This document shows positions 1-17,294 of a DNA stretch of 45,865 bases, piece by piece. Within the stretch, counting starts at the first letter, position 1, and each line of letters opens with the position of its first letter. Below the pieces are notes generated by a model. The model saw nothing but the letters and a program-made list of their open reading frames with translations. It did not search any database and was not told where the DNA came from. Position numbers and translations under genes: made by a program. This stretch comes from Byssochlamys sp. IMV 00236 (lineage: Eukaryota; Ascomycota; Eurotiomycetes; Eurotiales; Thermoascaceae), in contig MSJH02000446.1 of assembly GCA_001931875.2 (NCBI GenBank), positions 1 to 45,865 of the forward strand, given 5' to 3'.

Positions 1-39
<39 letters not shown>
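1..39. repeat. Poly-T homopolymer at window start
   Basis: The window opens with an uninterrupted run of about 39 T. With the poly-A run at the other end this suggests the contig was broken at homopolymers. I see no coding or structural content in it. Confidence 0.9.
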
Positions 40-63
40 CTTCACCTATTTTATTATCATCTT

Positions 64-794
64 TTAGAGCAACAAAGGCTGTCTTTCTAGGTTCTGTTGT
101 TGTTGTTGATGCTGTTGTTGCTCTTGTTGCTCCTTCTTTGCGCCCATCAAAATAAAGCAGGAGGCCAAAAATAAAACAAATAGAAATATTGTCAGTGAAA
201 GGTAATTTATCCATATTATCGCTAAACATATGAATGTATTGTATTGAACTTGTAAAGGTATAACGCTGGTATCACTTTTCACAATATATTTCAAGTGTGT
301 GCCTATATAACATAAGTAAGTAATCCATGTTCCCGCGCTTTATTATTACCAAATAGGCCAAATGAAAGCTGTAATATTATTGTAAAGCTTGATATACGGA
401 TGAACCAAGAGTTGCCATTATATTTATATTGCTGCCGGTATTGTTTATAGTTATTTGCTTCAACTGAGATCTGTTCCTGGTTATAATTGTAGTTTGATCT
501 TTTTCGAGAAACGCAAGCAATGAGTGTGAATAGAATGACTAGAGTGGCAGAGAGTATAACTCCAACCAAGAAAATAGAGTATAGCTTAGCATTAACCGAG
601 AAAGTTGAAAAGCTCCATTTCTCTGTTCTGTCATGTTCAAACTTGACTAGGTCTATTAAGGCATTTATGCTTGAATATATGCTGTAAACATTTAGTGGCA
701 GTAACGATAGTATTGTCAAAACAAGTCCGGTCATTCCCAAAAAGCCTAGTAATAAACCAAGTTTTGTCGATAGACTGCGCTTATGGTTTGCCAT
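64..794 (-). CDS. Four-helix membrane protein, unknown function
   Basis: Two exons (794-350 and 302-64) joined across a 47-nt GT-AG intron give about 227 residues. The reading frame is continuous across the join. Four hydrophobic stretches are visible at roughly residues 11-34, 71-94, 133-148 and 178-201, so it is probably an integral membrane protein with both ends on the same side. The tail is Gln/His-rich and ends in a poly-Leu motif. The start is supported by a good context (ACCATGG). It lies only 72 bp downstream of the MSH2 stop on the same strand. I do not recognise the family; four-helix fungal membrane proteins such as the Sur7/PalI group have similar topology, but no diagnostic motif is visible. 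Confidence 0.65.
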
Positions 795-866
795 GGTTTT
801 TGTTTTAAAAAGAAAGAAAAAGAGAAAGAAAAGATGAGTTTTAAATATGTCTTGAGCAACAATGAT

Positions 867-3800
867 TTATTCTAACAAAAGATCTTTCAAGTACTCATTG
901 TTGCTTATAATATTTGAGTATTTATCCTTAATTTGTTGTATATACAAATTCATATTGTCTGATTTAGATGCATCAGCAATATCTTGCACCATCTGCTGCA
1001 TAATCTTGTCACCTTCTTCAATCTGCTCTGGTTTGTACTTTTTATGACTTGTTCTGTCTTTTTCTGCTTCTTCATCCAGTTCATTCGCTTTACGTTTTGC
1101 AAGTTCAATAACTGGTTTAGGGAAATCGGCTAGCTCTGCTACATGGATACCAAAACTCTTGTTACCAACGCCTTCATTTACTTTGTATAATAAGGTGACA
1201 TCACCACTATTTCCAATATGCACTTCCACATGCAGATTTTTGACATGCTTGACAGTCTGACATAGTGTTGTCAATTCATGGAAATGTGTAGCAAAGAGAC
1301 AAAATGCTCGGATGTTTGTAGCAATATACTCTGATATAGCCCAAGCTAGACCAAGGCCGTCGTATGTACTTGTGCCTCTGCCTAATTCGTCAATGATAAC
1401 CAAAGAGTTTCGTGAGGCCGCTTTTAATATTGTAGCTGTTTCAAGCATTTCTGCCATAAATGTGGACACCCCTCTCAGCTGACTATCTCCTGCTCCTACT
1501 CTTGCTAATATTGAGTCAAATATGCACAGAGATGCACTCGCACAGGGAACAAAGCAACCGATTTGCGCCATTAAAGCAATCACGCCAACCTACAAGCAGA
1601 ATAAATAAATAAACGCCCACAGTTTTATTCTCTTTTACCTGTCGAATATATGTCGATTTACCACCCATGTTTGGACCAGTGATGATTTGCAGCTCGGATA
1701 CATCTAAAATACGTTAGGAGCCCACAAAACAATAAATACATTATAAATACATACCTCTAGTAATGTCAACATCATTAGGAATGAATGCTACATAGTCTTG
1801 CATTTCTAAACAAGGATGTCTAGCGTCTTTTAGCAATACATTCCCTTGGCCTAAAGGATATATCGTAGGTCGAACGTAAGGTATAGGCGCCATTACAGAA
1901 ACGTGAGCAAAGCTGTTTCAAAAGAGTGATTAATATGCATAAGTGATTTCTACAATTTACCTTATTAATACGTCCATGTGTGCAATGACGCTACCAAGTG
2001 ATTCTAAGGATGGACAGTAGGTAGCTAGGAACAAACGAATAAATCAAAAAGTTCTTCCGTCTGTCTGTCTGTCTTACCAACTATTTCAATCACTTCTCGA
2101 ACAAGTCCTCTTTGTTTACTGTCATAGTCTTTTGATAGGTCGACATGTCTAGCACTAAGGTCTTTTAAGGTTCTACTGGCAAAAAGTGTACCAGCTTTTT
2201 GAGTAGAATATTCTATATATTCAGATTTGTTTCTTATAGCGTTGCTTTCACTGCGTCCTACAGCACGAAGACAGTGGCCGTAAAGCGAATGTTTCTCAAA
2301 CTTGAGCTTCTTTTCAAGTTCTAAACCAAGCCTTTGACCTACTCTTCTATATTCTTCTGTCATTTGGCTTTCAAGTTGATTCATCTGCATGCGTAACTCT
2401 TTTGATTCAGTGAGTGCCAATTACTGTCAATGTGTATACTAAATGTTACCTTGAAGCTCGTCATTGAATTGTGCCTTTATAATATATTCATGATTCTCCA
2501 GTGCGTCCAGATCAATGGTTGTCTCTACCAGTTCTTCCAACTTTTTCAACGTAGTGGCTAATCTTCTTATAGGTGATGTGTACATGGCTTCAATTATCTT
2601 TGCCTTTTCTGGATCCTCTGGTATTCTGTTTTCTAAGCAAGACAACATGGCTGGTAAACGGATCACAACCTGATAGATTCTTACAACATCTTGAAGTGTT
2701 GCACTGCCTCTCTGGAAACGCTTTGCCAACCGGTGAAGATCAGGAATACGTTTCAAATGATCTTCTTGTAATGACTGTCTTAATTCTGTATCGTCCACGA
2801 ATACTTGCACAATATCTTGTCGTTTAGCTTATTTGTTAAGAAAGTTAGTAAAGTTCCTGTTAGGAATGTATCTATCTGCTTCCTTACTTATTTCTTCCAA
2901 ACTTAAAAGCGGCTGCTTTAACCACTGCGTAAACAATCTACTACCCTGAGCCGTTTTGCATTTATTCAATAATCCATAAAGACTTGATGGTCTATTTGCA
3001 GCTTCGTTGGGGGCTGGCATCAAATTAAGAGCAGCAAGAGCTGATCCATCTAGGCGCATATACTGTGAGAGATCATGGTGTCTCAGAGTGTATTTTCCAA
3101 AGTTTACTTCGTCTTCCAGGAGTTGCAAATACTTTATTACGCATGCACAAGAAGCCATTGCATTTGTCATTTCGTATTCGGCTATTTGTATGTTAACCTC
3201 GTTTTCTTTATTGCAGAAAAATAACTTACGTAAAGCTTCAACTGATACATTTCCCTCTACAAGTCGGTTAAGGTCTTGAGCAACGTTTTTTGCATCAAAA
3301 TCATCTAGAAAAGTTGTTATGCATACAGTAAACCTCTATATTGGCTCTATATGCTTACTCTTTCTTCTTTCTGTAACCACAACGTTGCAACGAGCAAGTA
3401 TGCCTTTAATTTTAATTGCTTCATAGTCTTTTTCGCTTGACATGCTCAATATGCATTCCTTTACACCCAATTGAATAATCAACGACTCCAAGTTGGAATA
3501 AAGCTCATTGTCAACAAATTCACTCACACCCAGTTCTTTTACTGTTGTATCTGCAAAGGCAACACCTACTATCTATATAATTCATAGTTGTCAGTTATTT
3601 GTTCTCTCTCTTTTCAAATCATCAACGGCATATATATGTATATATTTCCACCTTGTTTTCTCCTGAGGTTCCATATTTGACAGCAATGACTACGGGAGCA
3701 GTAGTCATTTGACTTGAAGTAAACAAGAAATCTTCTACTTCCTGCAGGTTGCCAGGAGAAGCTTTACGAATCAGATTCCATTCTACCCTGTTTTGTTCTG

Positions 3801-4240
3801 TTCTACATTGTTTCCAAATCTCAATCCTCAACTGCTTGTTCAATAACGCATCTCTCAGGAAGGTCTCAGTTGCTCTGTTTGATAAACGAGTGGTTGGTAA
3901 ACCTGTTGTACTGTCACCTAACCAATATTTGACAACAGAGGCTGTTTTGTAAACAGTTTCAGCAATATAAATGGCATCGTCTCCATGAAATGTGTAATAA
4001 TTGCTTCCATTAGCTTCTCTCTCAAATAATCGAATTGTTCCTTCTTCGACCTAAGTAATGTTAATGCAACTATTATCACAGCCATGCGTGATATCTTACT
4101 GGATCTAAGCTTCTAAAGAATTTAACAAAGTTTTGCTGTTCGGGTCTTTCTAAGATAGATATGAATATCACATTAAGAAAAGCACAAAGCCTCACATTAC
4201 CAACATCAGGTAATTCCTCTGTCTGAGTTGTCAAGCTCAT
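867..4240 (-). CDS. MSH2: DNA mismatch repair ATPase MSH2
   Basis: MutS homologue that pairs with MSH3 or MSH6 in the nucleus to recognise mismatches and small loops. Twelve exons (4240-4201, 4149-4100, 4050-3652, 3572-3359, 3304-3230, 3181-2888, 2827-2450, 2398-2078, 2024-1961, 1912-1755, 1703-1639, 1589-867) splice to 926 residues, close to the usual 930-960. The Walker A motif [10 protein letters not shown] lies at about residues 673-682, split so that the exon ends at GGKSTYIRQ. It is followed by the ABC signature region ([13 protein letters not shown]), Walker B ([16 protein letters not shown]) and the helix-turn-helix end (FATHFHEL...FGIHVAEL). The MutS I-III domains upstream are all readable. 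One junction (2450/2398) was chosen over a nearer AG because only it keeps the conserved ELR...LES helix in frame. No break is seen. Confidence 0.97.
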
Positions 4241-4273
4241 AATGACTTTACAATAAAAAGACGCGCTCTACTC

Positions 4274-4296
4274 TTTTTTTTTTTTTTTTTTTTTTT
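4274..4296. repeat. Poly-T tract in the MSH2/LPD1 intergenic gap
   Basis: A run of about 23 T lies 34 bp upstream of the MSH2 start, read as poly-A on the coding strand. It may act as a nucleosome-depleting promoter tract, which is inference. The 183-bp gap to the next stop codon holds nothing else clear. Confidence 0.7.
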
Positions 4297-4423
4297 GGAA
4301 AGGATAGAGTTTTTAAAATTCAGTCACGCGATTTTTAGTAGATTTCCGCATTCACACACAAATCAAGAAAGGGTGTCTAATTCATACGCGCTCGCTTTAT
4401 TTTTGTCTCGTTTACTTATTAAA

Positions 4424-6246
<1,823 letters not shown>

Positions 6247-7248
6247 GTTTTTGCTGCAAAGCAAGAAAAAAAGAGCCGGGAAAATTATAAAAAAAGTTGG
6301 GTTTTTTCTCGCAGACCCCAAAAAAGAAATTTTAACGTCACAAGCACTTAAAACTCAGACAACAGGCTTCTTCCCTCTAATAATCAACGTGAATAGAGGG
6401 AAATATAGGGTCTATTTTATTACAAGTGGCTTTTAAGCTATTTTTGATTCTGTTCAACAATTATTTTGATATACCAAAGGGGATCTGTTTACTTTTTCCC
6501 TCGCTACAGATAAAGGGTGTACAATGATCATTTACCCCGCACGCTTTAACTGATATTACAAAAGGATTACACAGTAATGCATATCAGTCAGGGCTTGCCT
6601 TTGTTAACAAACTAAATACTCCGAATGAAATTGGCTCAAGACGAACTCACATTCTCTCTATAAAGAAAGTTCGAATTGCTCTTTATTTTAGCAAGCCCCC
6701 TCCTTATACGCCTATGCTTTGCTATGACGATCAACATTTCTCGTCAATCATTAAGGACCAACGACATTGACCCATTTAACCATGGCCTGCTTTCTATCGC
6801 TTTATTTATTTAGCTTTTCAGCTCTTGTACAACAAACCACATCTGTTTCCAAGCTATGATTCAATTAGGTTTATGCGTGATCAATCATGAAAATAACAAG
6901 TAGACTGCCATAATTTTTGAAGAGATAAAGGAATATAAACTCTTATATGAGTGTCCTTTGTTACTGATAATAGCAACAGAAAAGAGAGAGAGAAAGAGAT
7001 ATTGATGCTATAATAGAAAGGGAATAATGAATGTATGCACAACTGATTTGAATAAACAATGATATACACCTGTTCGATGAGATCTGTTTCATCTACAGAA
7101 TGAAATGCATTCAAATTCAGCCTGATGAATCATTTGCTGCGTCGTATTTCTAAAAGAAAGGGACTCTCTTTTTTTATCCCTTTTCTTTTTTCCATTAATA
7201 ATCGCCAATATTCTTTCCGCTATACGATTTACGCTTCCATTAAATAGA
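6247..7248. other. Divergent intergenic region LPD1 / HAD phosphatase
   Basis: About 1.0 kb between two divergently transcribed starts. No conserved reading frame, RNA gene or repeat family is recognisable on either strand. It should hold both promoters. A T/C-rich tract precedes the plus-strand start at 7249. Confidence 0.5.
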
Positions 7249-8317
7249 ATGAGACCAGTGTTCTTCTTTGACTGTGATAACTGTCTTTATGTAAGTATTC
7301 TTTAATGTAGATAAGCATTCATCTTATGATTTATTTAGAGTAAAGACTTGAAAGTAAACATCTTGATGAGAGAAAAGTAAAGTGGCCTGACATGGTTATT
7401 ATCGATACTAATGAATATGAATAGAATTAGAGAATATTTCGTAAAGGAAGTGGGTGTTCCTGAAGAAGAAGGTAATGTCAAGTTGGATGTGATACAAATA
7501 ACCTAATTCATTTGCCAAATATAGTTGCAGCTATCCAGGCACACTATCACGAAACATATGGTCTTTCACTAAGAGGATTAACAAAACATCATAGCGTAGA
7601 TCCATTGGATTTTGGTAAGTATATTCTAAGTTTTATCGATTTCCATGACTTATTATATTTGCATAGACTTGAAAGTAGATCAAGCACTACCATTGGACGA
7701 TTTGATCAAAAGAGATCAGAGTTTAATAGACATGTTAAAAGGACTTTACTGTAAAAAATGGGTATTCACAAACGCATATAAGCCTGTAAGTGATAATAAT
7801 AACGAGTAGATGGGAATGTACTTATCCCATATTTCTAGCATGCACTTCGATGTCTAAGATTATTAGGCATTGAGAATGAATTTGATGGTTTGACATATAC
7901 CAATTATACCATACCTGACTTCAACTGTAAGCCAGGTAAGAGCATCCTTTTTAAAAAGCCTTTTATCGCTAACTTCAAATGCGTAGAGACTGAATCCTTC
8001 TTGAGAGCTATGAAAGATGCTGGAATAAATGATCCAAGATTATGTTATTTAGTAGACGATTCTGCTGCCAATATTGATGCAGCTCAGGTAAAGAAGCCTT
8101 GCTTTTATTTGTCAATAATCATAACATTCTTTTCAACCAGAAACTTGGATGGACAACGGTTCATGTTGCAGATGACGCATCAAAGTCAAATCATGGCGAT
8201 TATCAAATCGAGGATATTCATGAACTACCTCAAGTGTTACCAGAGTTATGGGAACCTAGACACCATGAGATGAAGTTAAAGAAACAGCCAGTGGGTGTCA
8301 CCGCCAGTGCTGTTTAA
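7249..8317 (+). CDS. HAD-family pyrimidine 5'-nucleotidase (Sdt1/Phm8-like)
   Basis: Eight short exons (7249-7290, 7339-7376, 7425-7471, 7525-7614, 7667-7785, 7839-7935, 7987-8087, 8141-8317) splice to 236 residues with seven introns of about 50 nt. HAD motif I is FFFDCDNCLY (nucleophile Asp8, general acid Asp10), motif II is WVFTNAY, the motif III lysine is in CKPE and motif IV is YLVDDSAANI. The cap region has the RGLTKHHSVDPLDF signature typical of fungal Sdt1/Phm8 and plant homologues. These hydrolyse UMP/CMP-type nucleotides, and Phm8 also lysophosphatidate. Substrate cannot be told from sequence. The C-terminus (about 20 residues after the DYQI...LPEL block) is extended and basic. Confidence 0.92.
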
Positions 8318-8437
8318 GAATCTCTCTCTCTTTACTGCTTTATACAAGTTTCTTGCTTATTCATTGTTCTATACAAGGTTTTTTATTATTATTATAAATG
8401 TTTACATACAGCAAAAAAACAGAAAAAATGGGGGGGA

Positions 8438-10114
8438 TCAATAGCTAAAGTCTTGGCAGAAAAGTTGAATATGACTTGACTTATCAATAGATGAGCTAGC
8501 CACAGCATTCTTGAAACTTGAATTGAACCCTAATGGGCCGCAAACTATACATCAAAATTAGTGTTGAGTTCTTTTATTTTGAACATGTTTATTACCAAAG
8601 ACTCCAGCATTTCCAGTGCAAGCTAAAAGGTAGTCATTGGGATTTAAGCGAGACTGATATACAATGTCAGCTTCTTTTATAGCTGACTTGTTGGTATCGT
8701 TATCCATCAGGGTGTTGAGTTTATCAGGTGTTATATCAATTCCTTCAGGCACTTCTTTTTCTGTCGTGGTCGAAGGAGTATCTGTTGAACCATCTTGACC
8801 AGTGATGTGAAGTTTTAAATGTAATTTAGGGAAAGGTGTGTTGCTATGATTAAATATATAGTTATAATGTTCCAGTTCTTGCTGAAACCATGCGAGTTCA
8901 GATACACGTCGTACTGACCATACAACGTAAATGTCTCGAGTACACGTTGTTTGTTTGGTGATTTTTGAAAGATGTGAATAGAGTTCACGTAGCAATCGGA
9001 TGCCAAAAGTAGCGCCAGCGCCACCGAGAGCAATAACAACCGTATTGTAGCTATCAAGGATGACGTCTGGTTGGATTTGACTGTCTCCAAAGGGACCATT
9101 CAAGAAGACAGGTACATCTTGTTCAAGGCCAGTTGTATTATAGAGACTACGTGTAAAATTGCCGCGTGCACAGACGTGAATTTCAACCATGTTGTTATTC
9201 TTGGGACAGTTGATACTAGTGATTGTGAACGGATGCCATTGAAAGGCAGAACCGATGGAAGGAATACAGAGATTGATGTGTTGTCCAATGCTATGCTGCT
9301 TCAAGGGACTTGCAAGACGAATGGAGACCTTGGTACAACCTCCTGGCAATACGTGAAAGCGTGCACGACCAATGTGACTTTTTATAAACCAGACGGCAAC
9401 GAGATTAAGCAGGTAACAAACCAGGCCAGCAATAAAATACCGCATGGCATAGGGAGTATGTAAAGCGATCGCGCCAATAAAGCCAAATATGAATAAATGT
9501 GTAACAACAAAGACTTCATAACACATTTTACGTACAAGAAAGAAACTGCCTACCATGACGACACAGAGACTGCCATAGCCAGCAAGACCATATTGCACCT
9601 TTTGGACTTGTAATTGAGATTGCATAAAGATAGGAAATTTAGACCATGCATAAAGCATACACGCCATGTGAACTGTGACGCATAAAAACAAGGCAGTCGC
9701 CAGTATTCGATGTATAAAGTTGAGTCGTACGGATGATATTCCGGTCAATAAGGACAGCGCAGAGTTCTTTCCGGTTGAAGAGAGAATGAATGGCACCAGG
9801 GCTAACCCGAGAAATCCGGCACGGTTTGAGTTGACAGTAAGATCAACATTAAGTAATAATAGTGGTAAAATCGCCGATATGAGAGCAATGATCAATAGGA
9901 TAGCGCTGATGGGAATATTGATAAAAGAGTATGAAAATAAATTGACAACATAGTTTTCTATAGGTTGATAAACGAGTATTGATCTTTTATATGTGAGCAG
10001 GTGTCTTAGAGTAAGAAAGGCAATGATTGATGCTATGATTGTAATCAAGTTATTTGCATAGGGCTCATTGATGTTAGGAGGTGTCTCCTGTGAGCTCATG
10101 TCCATGCCGTCCAT
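8438..10114 (-). CDS. Ferric reductase / NOX-type transmembrane flavocytochrome
   Basis: Two exons (10114-8596, 8544-8438) give 541 residues. The C-terminal exon is easy to miss because the first exon runs on into the intron, but splicing restores the conserved VCGPLGF end of the NAD-binding domain. Several transmembrane helices fill residues 22-245. Haem ligands are paired His135/His149 and His206/His219 (spacings of 14 and 13). An FAD site HPFTIT lies at about 294 and an NADPH-loop GGAGATFG at about 364. Architecture is Ferric_reduct, FAD_binding_8, NAD_binding_6, as in FRE plasma-membrane metalloreductases, which reduce Fe(III)/Cu(II) before uptake. No signal peptide and no EF-hands are seen, so a FRE role is likelier than a calcium-regulated NADPH oxidase. 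Confidence 0.9.
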
Positions 10115-11393
10115 CTTTTAGTTGCAGATTTGTTTATATGAAGAAATAAAAGAAAAAAAGAAAAAAAAACTGGATTCAAAGTGATAAATCTACCGCTTTA
10201 TGTGTGCGCGCCAATCAATTAATCAGCAAAAGCAAAATTTACTCAAATTCATTTAAATAGGAGATTCTTTCCTTTTGTCTTCTCCTTCAACAATGATTTA
10301 CTTACTACTCCTATTCATAATTTCTTTTTCATTACTCCTTGGCTCATTTTCAATTGATCTTCCCTCATCCCCGTGGGTACTCTAATGAATTTGCTTCTCT
10401 ATGTGGTAATTACAATGTTCTTGTGGACAATCGTACAGAGTTTTTAAATATTATTGGTCATATTTTTGAACTCGCTCTTTAAAGACCAGTTGGCCACTTA
10501 TTTTAAAGAGAATCTTTATTTAGACGGAAAAATTTTACATGTCATTACACTTTGAGCTTTGTGAGCTTGGTTGTTGTAATCGTTCTTTTCTTTATTAGTT
10601 CGCATTGTACAACGTAAAATATCTTCTTGAGTGAGACTGTAACAAAGAGACAAACTGAGAAGAAAACAGGGAGAGGAAGGCGAAAACAATCAAGACCACT
10701 TAAGTGCAATTATGATGATCCTTTATAAATTCATACACTATATCAAAAAAATAAGCCATGAATTTAAGCACGGTGATGCCAATCGAGACAAGCTTTTCGA
10801 TTTTTTCAGGAGCAAAATCAGAGAACTTCATCAAAGACCAAAGCATGTCCGTCTTTTTTGCAACTTCGAAATGACGTTTCTCTAGAACTTTCGTATTGTC
10901 TTCTTGACAAACGTACTCGAGGCTGTCGTTTTTAACAATCAGATCAACACGATTGCCTATCCTTTTGGTTACTAGTTTTTTCTATAAAAAAAAAAAAGCA
11001 CCAAGTCGATATCTTGCGAATTAGGGTTATTATTAAAATAAAACGCGTGTGTATGTATAAGAAAGATTGAGTGTTGTCAGCGTGATTTATTGTGGTCAAT
11101 GTGGTTATTTATCAATATTATCAGCACTATTATTCTTTTCAGATGCGGCAGAGGAATGTATGCTCTATTTTATTATACTCGAGTTATTATAATGACTCAT
11201 ATCAAACACGTCAGATTAACAGGATTCATACTATGTGTTATTATCATCTAAATTTAATCATTGTCATATTAAACACTCCTTAATAAAATGCAGTTCTTTT
11301 TTCTTCTAGTTATTAGAAATAGATTGCTTTTTTATTCTTTTTTTTTTTATATATAAGAAATCCATAAACGTAAAATATTCCTTGTGTGCATAC
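10115..11393. other. Intergenic region FRE / SEC23
   Basis: About 1.3 kb. The first part should be the FRE promoter (minus strand). The only readable content is the coding relic at 10700-10981, listed separately. The rest is AT-rich with short homopolymers and no recognisable gene or RNA. Confidence 0.5.
10700..10981 (-). pseudogene. Fragment of a Mucorales-type repetitive protein family, unknown function
   Basis: An open frame of 93 codons follows a clean AG acceptor after a poly-T stretch and ends in TAA; it has no upstream exon or start I can find. It contains RIGNRVDLIVKND, then a Glu-containing block (EYVCQED) and a helical tail. This 'G-R-x-V-D-L-hydrophobic, then acidic' arrangement recalls, from memory, an abundant family of uncharacterised proteins in Mucorales genomes, the same family suspected at 37942-38835. 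The pattern also faintly resembles restriction-like nuclease folds (D then E-x-K), but the lysine is not where expected. Treated as a broken remnant. Confidence 0.4.
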
Positions 11394-14029
<2,636 letters not shown>

Positions 14030-15736
14030 TTTTACAAGTGAATTAAAAGAGTTGCATCGTGTCCTCGGTGTAATATGGAATAGCGGAAATTGAAAAATGG
14101 TATCTCGACCATTCATTTACTGGCACATACAAGAAGCTGGTGATACACACCACTGCGGGGGTGTGCTTATCAGCATAGAGGATACAGGTGTCTTTGCTTG
14201 GAGATCATAGATGATTTGACTTTATGGATCTTATATTTCATTAAAAGACAACACTACTGCTGCCTTTATGATTGGATCTGGCCGACTGTTGAGACTTATT
14301 CATGATGAATTAAAGATGGTATTGAACAGGGTATTCAGATAGAATCAGAGATTAATCAAAGGGCAGATTGACAGGCAATAAAAGCGTACGGGTACATTCT
14401 TTTGAGACAAAATAAAGATGATAACAAAGGATGATACCCCATAAATAATGACAATGTGGATATCAATCTAGTAGCATAGGTACTAAAGCTGATCAAAAAA
14501 AGAAAGAAAATGAGCTAAATTGACATGTAAAATAACGAAAGCTTTAAAAAGAAAGAGAGATAAGGCGAGGATGAGGGTAGTATTGTGACTAGAGGCATCT
14601 ACATGAATCCGTCCCTAAGAAAAACAAGATAGTATTGAACAATTTCCACACTAGATTGGGATCTTGTGCAAAGGAAATATAGAAAAGAGTTTGGTAGCGG
14701 CCACTATACAATAGCTTCTGGAGCGTAACTTGAAAACTTACAGAATATGTAGATTGCGTTTACCTCCTGGCTATTTTGTTATTCAGGGAGTTACTATCGT
14801 TAGTACTGGTGTTACTCACTTTGATCTGATGAGATGTAGAAAGGAAGAATATATGTTCGACTACAGATATTAAATACCAAACTAAAGTAGGGTATTGCAA
14901 AAGGAAGAAAGTAAATATCTGGCAGCCATGTTGATCCTGCAACTTCAAGATGTGAGACTAGCGCGTCTAAATACTCTTTTTTTTTATACTGTAAATACAC
15001 GAGTGTCATAATAATGACAGGGCCACACGCATCAGCGATGATCTTTTGAGTATGCGATCTTGACATTTCTGGAAAGTGGAGTTGTGGTTATCTATATCCA
15101 ACTTTTGAATAAAATCCTGTGGTTTATGTTGTCGAAGCAAAGGCGAAGGATGTAATGTATTATAGAAGTTAAATCCTGTTGTCACATCAAGGGTATAGCT
15201 CTTGTATAATATTCGTAAAAGAGATCTCCTACAGCTTCTCATCCATGATACATCACGTGTATTCATTGCTACTTTAATTAAAAAGTTGATGGTATTGATA
15301 CAGTGTCTGCTCAATATAGACATTTCACTTGCCACTCATCCTCCAATAACACAACAGGAAGAACAAATCGTGACTGATAAGCGTTTCTGCAACGTAGCCA
15401 TTTCGGATTACCCAAAAGATTTTTGTAACCGTCTAATTTATTTGAAGAGTACTGTACCTCTTTACTAATAAGCTTTGTAGATAAGAATAACAGTCTATCC
15501 ATCATTCATCAGACATCACTCTAATAGACCATCCAAGACTCTTCTGTCCCCTTCAAAGCATCTTCAGACAACACATATCCTTTTAGTCTTTCAACTCCCC
15601 CTTTGACAGTCCAAAAAGGGAAAATTGAAATGAGGTCCGATAAATAGAACTAGTAAAATTTATTTGTATCCTTTTTTTCTTTATTTTTCCTATTCTTTTA
15701 CTGCTGTTGCTATTGTGTTTTGTATATAAAAAATAA
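14030..15736. other. Gene-poor interval SEC23 / coiled-coil gene
   Basis: About 1.7 kb between divergent genes. 14030-14760 shows no coding signal; a small hairpin (CACACC...GGTGTG) lies near 14145-14170. 14812-15505 holds overlapping minus-strand frames of 60-110 codons, listed separately. The stretch before 15737 is T/C-rich and likely promoter of the next gene. Confidence 0.45.
14812..15505 (-). pseudogene. Clustered unassigned minus-strand frames, possible gene relic
   Basis: Three overlapping frames on the minus strand (15505-15311, 15335-15006, 15066-14812) follow each other in transcription order, as exons or frameshifted pieces of one gene would. Fragments such as SRFVLPVVLLEDEWQ and MTLVYLQYKKKEYLDAL look protein-like. 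No start, full domain or known motif can be tied to them, and possible splice sites do not give one continuous frame. Probably a decayed gene or mobile element; chance is not excluded. Confidence 0.25.
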
Positions 15737-17133
15737 ATGGATACCTACATAAGCGAAGCACCTATTGAAAAATCCAAAAACAAGACGGTTAGTAGAATAT
15801 CTCGACTATTTCAAAAGAAGCCCAAGCATAAATCATCGATACCATCCTCTGTTTCTTCACTATCGATTTCTGACCCTTCTTTATCCAAACAAGCCAGCTT
15901 TCAAAGTGTGGGTAGTGCTCAATTAAGTATACCAGAGACTCCTCCTCAAAGACACTCATCCTTAGAGAACAGAGGTGTACCGCCCATCGATAATCTAAGT
16001 ACGATCACAACTGAAACGGGTAAAAAATATAGAAGCTAACGAGATGCTGCAGGATATTAACTTGGATTTGTGTAGCCGTCTCCGTTCATGCCAGTTTAGG
16101 AAGGACACCGTCCCTGAGAAGCATCAGTACATATAGACAACAACAGCAACAGATGATAGAACAGCAACGTCATGCATTAAGAGAATTAGAAGTGGAGAAA
16201 ATACATTATGTGAAGGAGAATCAACGAATGGAAGAACAATTAGTCAAGATGCAAGAAAAGATCAAACAACGCACAGAGGACATGAAGACCTTGAAAAATA
16301 ACTATCAGCTTCATTTACAATCCATGCGATGCTCTGATGATGACCCAGAAAGTATTGCGAATCGACTAAGGGATCTACGAGCAACGATTAAAGAACTAGC
16401 AAATGAACTGTTACCTTATGCAGAACCTAAACAGACAACAGAGAAGCTTGGCACACTTTGGCTGAATCTAGGAGAGACGATCGGACGACTAGGGAACCCT
16501 TACCTTAGTCTCGACAGGATACAGCTGTTGACAGAGAAGTTTATGATGGACGTACTTGTTCAAAACTTGAACACAAATCATTTTCCAGGATTGTCATGCC
16601 ACCAAGAATTTTTAGAGATACAGGACTGGTTTGATCAGCATGACTCGTCTTCCTTTTTCGCTACACGATTACGTCAAGAGGTGGCACTTTTGATCGTCAA
16701 CAACAAGACGAACGGAGAGGATATCGAAAAACGGTGGAAGAAGAGCGCTGAGCGTCATTGGTACCACTTGTATCGCGGTCTACAAAAGTCATATCCTAAA
16801 AGTTTCCTGGCTCATCCAGACAAAGAAGATGATCAGGAGCACACACAGAAACAACAAGAGTATAGTCAAAAGTTACGTGACGTTGTTGAAAAGGCGATGA
16901 ACTTGGGATCAGCGATCAAAGGTCAAGAGGTCTGTATTACAGCCATGGATGTAAAAGAAGGTGTACAACAGTTTGATCCGTTGATCATGGAGGATGAGGA
17001 TGGACAGACCAATGGTATAATTGCACTATGCATATCACCTCCCTTTGTCGTCAAATTAACAGATCGATATGAACCACTTGTGAAAGGTAGAGTGCTTTGT
17101 TTTCCTAACCAAGACACTGTTGATGATAAATAA
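15737..17133 (+). CDS. Coiled-coil protein, unknown function
   Basis: Two exons (15737-16019, 16076-17133) across a 56-nt intron give 446 residues. The first 130 residues are low-complexity, rich in Ser/Lys/Pro (for example RLFQKKPKHKSS) and likely disordered. About residues 132-190 form a Gln/Glu/Lys-rich coiled coil (HALRELEVEK...QEKIKQRTEDMKTLKNN). The rest is an alpha-helical globular domain with conserved-looking segments LRATIKELANELLPYAEP, LGETIGRLGNPYLS and SFFATRLRQEVALLIV. I do not recognise a named family; the layout fits a fungal adaptor or cytoskeleton-linked protein, which is only inference. Start: first ATG after a T-rich leader and a TATATAAA-like sequence about 10 nt upstream. 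Confidence 0.85.
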
Positions 17134-17294
17134 TAAAAACTGTTTGGTGCATTATTGTGCCTTAAATTTCTCAGGAAAACTTTTTTATTTTGAAATGCCG
17201 AATATAAACTTCTCCCCATCTCTCTCTCTCTCTGTTCTTCTTCTTCTTTCTCCTTCACCTTCTTTTTTCCCCCCTTTTTTTTATTTTGCATAAA

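Noticed and set aside
2573..2827. Plus-strand open frame opposite MSH2
   Set aside because: It is the antisense shadow of a conserved MSH2 exon and has no motif or codon bias of its own. The same holds for plus-strand frames at 4530-5039 (opposite LPD1) and 9071-9463 (opposite the ferric reductase).
8545..8595. Truncated ferric reductase lacking the terminal CGP motif
   Set aside because: A 51-nt GT-AG intron followed by a 107-nt exon restores VCGPLGF and the full domain.
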